Source: Actinomycetota bacterium
Lineage (GTDB): Bacteria > Actinomycetota > Actinomycetes > Nanopelagicales > Nanopelagicaceae
Assembly: GCA_947480375.1 (NCBI GenBank)
Contig: CANKCX010000008.1
Span: forward strand, 1 to 15,063
Reading direction: 5' to 3'
Length of the DNA: 15,063 nt
In this document: positions 13,917 to 15,063 of the stretch, in pieces
Layout: each line of letters starts with the position of its first letter
Position numbering within the stretch: position 1 is the first letter of the stretch
Made by a program: the position numbers and the translations under genes
The notes under the pieces: generated by a model
What the model saw: the letters and a program-made list of their open reading frames with translations, nothing else
Told to the model about the DNA's origin: nothing
Database searches by the model: none

Positions 13917-14779
13917 AAACAGTGCTGGCCCGAGCCCAACTCTTTGCAGCGATTGAAGGTGGATCAGTTTTTTGGAGCGAAGAGATTGCGACTCTAGGTC
14001 CAATCGAAGTTCGAGATCGGCTTTTTGCTAGCGAATATCCCGCAGCATCCAAAATAACCGAGCGCATCAAACAGACAACAGGCGAAGAAGTAATCTCTGA
14101 AATTACCAAAGCAGGTGCATTTATTCTTACGCCAGAAGATCTTGATTGGCCCAGTTCATTAATTGATTTGGCAGCGCCACCGATTGCTCTGCTAATTAAA
14201 GGGCAACGTGAATATCTGCCAAACCTAGTTAATTCAATTTCAATAGTCGGAACCAGAAATCCAACGCAATATGGAATAAGGATTGCCGGAGATTTTGGTG
14301 TTGGTGTCGCTGATCATGAATGGGCCGTAATAAGTGGTGGTGCAATTGGTATCGATGCGGCGGCGCATAAAGGTTGCCTTATTGGTGAAGGTATAACAGT
14401 CGCAGTTTTAGGTGGCGGTTTTAATAAGAATTATCCAGCTGTTCACGAACGACTCTTCGCAGAGATTTGTGAGAGTGGATTATTGATTTCGGAAGTTATG
14501 CCTGATGTACCGGCAATTCCACATAGGTTCTTGACTCGCAATCGGTTAATAGCTGCGCTATCAAAAGCCACAGTTGTAGTTGAAGCCGCATTTAGAAGTG
14601 GATCACTTCGAACGGCTCGAGATGCGGCAGAGATATTTAGGCCAGTAATGGCAGTTCCAGGTGCAATAAATTCACCCACAAGCGAAGGCTGCCACCGACT
14701 TATTGCAGAACGCGTAGCTGAATTAGTTTCATCGGTTTCTGAAGTTATGGAATTGGTGAAGCCCATAAGCATTAAGTGA
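13913..14779 (+). CDS. dprA: DNA-processing protein DprA
   Basis: This 288-residue protein is a DprA/Smf recombination mediator that loads RecA on incoming single-stranded DNA. The extended Rossmann fold is clear: IVGTRNPTQYG (111-121), ISGGAIGIDAAAHKG (140-154), VAVLGGGFNKNYPAVH, a late RNRLIAALSKATVVVEA and the SGSLRTARDA segment. The N-terminal ~60 residues correspond to the helical SAM-like region. There is no recognisable C-terminal winged-helix domain; the protein stops shortly after SEVMELV. Many actinobacterial DprA proteins are longer (350-400), but shorter forms lacking that domain, such as the pneumococcal one of about 280 residues, are functional. The start is GTG 13913, overlapping the comM TGA by four bases. 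Its product is followed directly by era. Confidence 0.93.
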   Translation: MKTVLARAQLFAAIEGGSVFWSEEIATLGPIEVRDRLFASEYPAASKITERIKQTTGEEVISEITKAGAFILTPEDLDWPSSLIDLAAPPIALLIKGQREYLPNLVNSISIVGTRNPTQYGIRIAGDFGVGVADHEWAVISGGAIGIDAAAHKGCLIGEGITVAVLGGGFNKNYPAVHERLFAEICESGLLISEVMPDVPAIPHRFLTRNRLIAALSKATVVVEAAFRSGSLRTARDAAEIFRPVMAVPGAINSPTSEGCHRLIAERVAELVSSVSEVMELVKPISIK

Positions 14780-14785
14780 GAGAAT
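14780..14785 (+). promoter_or_regulatory. Possible -10 element before era
   Basis: GAGAAT resembles a -10 hexamer and is followed by six bases and the ATG at 14792, the same geometry as other putative leaderless starts here. Only 12 bases separate dprA and era, so simple readthrough is equally likely. Confidence 0.25.
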
Positions 14786-14791
14786 TAGCGC

Positions 14792-15063
14792 ATGAGTGCA
14801 GAACATAAAGCCGGTTTCGTTGCCATTATTGGGCGACCAAACGTTGGTAAATCCACTCTTGTTAATGCACTAGTTGGTCGAAAGATTGTTATTACATCAA
14901 AGCATCCGAATACAACTCGAAATCCGATTCGTGGAATTATCTCTAAACCTGATTTTCAAATGATTGTTGTTGATACCCCCGGTATTCATAAGCCAAAAAC
15001 CCTCCTTGGTTCACGGCTTAACGCAATGGTCTCGGAGAATTTGCAATCTGTTGATGCAGTACT
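14792..15063 (+). CDS. era: GTPase Era, N-terminal part (runs off the window)
   Basis: Ninety codons are present before the right edge. Era is an essential GTPase that binds 16S rRNA and assists 30S assembly. Motifs visible: G1 P-loop GRPNVGKST (14-22), G2 region PNTTRNPIRGI, and G3 DTPGIHKP. The TTR-with-RGI switch and the PGIHKPKTLLGSRLN stretch are Era-type and distinguish it from the related Der/EngA, whose G2 has GVTRD. Start ATG 14792 follows dprA by 12 bases with only a weak GAGAG upstream. The G4/G5 motifs and the KH domain would lie outside. In most Actinobacteria era sits with ybeY and recO, not after dprA, so the neighbourhood is rearranged. Confidence 0.93.
   Translation, partial: MSAEHKAGFVAIIGRPNVGKSTLVNALVGRKIVITSKHPNTTRNPIRGIISKPDFQMIVVDTPGIHKPKTLLGSRLNAMVSENLQSVDAV

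Noticed and set aside
12393..14779. Evidence for active natural competence
   Set aside because: comM and dprA are widespread in non-transformable bacteria and no uptake genes (comEA, comEC, pilus) are in the window.
1..15063. Mobile element, prophage, CRISPR array, toxin-antitoxin or defence system
   Set aside because: No transposase, integrase, terminal repeats, spacer array or defence domain was seen; every long stretch is accounted for by housekeeping genes.

Overview
The window looks like chromosomal housekeeping DNA from a small-genome, AT-leaning actinobacterium. The strongest taxonomic marker is a SepH (DUF3071) cell-division protein with its C-terminal PSWDDIMFGG motif, a family confined to Actinobacteria. 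The lepB-rnhB, yraN-comM-dprA and paired parE/parC neighbourhoods fit the same phylum. Short spacers, many one-to-four-base overlaps, several GTG starts, few Shine-Dalgarno sites and modest GC suggest a streamlined freshwater lineage such as the acI / Nanopelagicales group. That placement is inference; no rRNA is present to settle it.

Layout. Bases 1-176 are an AT-rich leader before parE (177-2249, +), the ATPase/TOPRIM subunit of topoisomerase IV. Facing it is a compact minus-strand run read from 7121 down to 2251: psuG (pseudouridine-5'-phosphate glycosidase), a PfkB kinase that is probably pseudouridine kinase, parC, a quinone oxidoreductase of the MDR family, and a DUF4287-DUF1801 protein. 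The last gene's stop lies one base from the parE stop. Divergent from psuG is a type I phosphodiesterase / nucleotide pyrophosphatase (7183-8301, +). It converges on sepH (8305-9180, -). Divergent from sepH is an inositol-monophosphatase-family gene (9213-10016, +). Then follow rplS (ribosomal protein L19), lepB, rnhB, yraN, comM, dprA and the beginning of era, which runs off the right edge, all on +.

How the genes work together. ParE and ParC form the decatenase that separates daughter chromosomes, and SepH regulates FtsZ assembly, so the left half links chromosome segregation and division. PsuG with the kinase would turn pseudouridine into uracil and ribose-5-phosphate. The right half holds translation and assembly (L19, Era), secretion (signal peptidase I), RNA:DNA hybrid repair (RNase HII) and DNA uptake/recombination (ComM, DprA, YraN).

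Most notable points. (1) ParC ends exactly after its breakage-reunion domain and has no C-terminal beta-pinwheel; the next gene starts 7 bases later, so no relic remains. (2) L19 carries a 61-residue Glu/Val/Ala/Pro tail built partly from 15-bp tandem repeats. (3) A recurring -10-like element (CAAGAT or close variant) sits about 7 bases before several start codons, pointing to leaderless transcripts. I see no mobile element, CRISPR array, tRNA, rRNA or defence island, and no clear undescribed multi-gene system.
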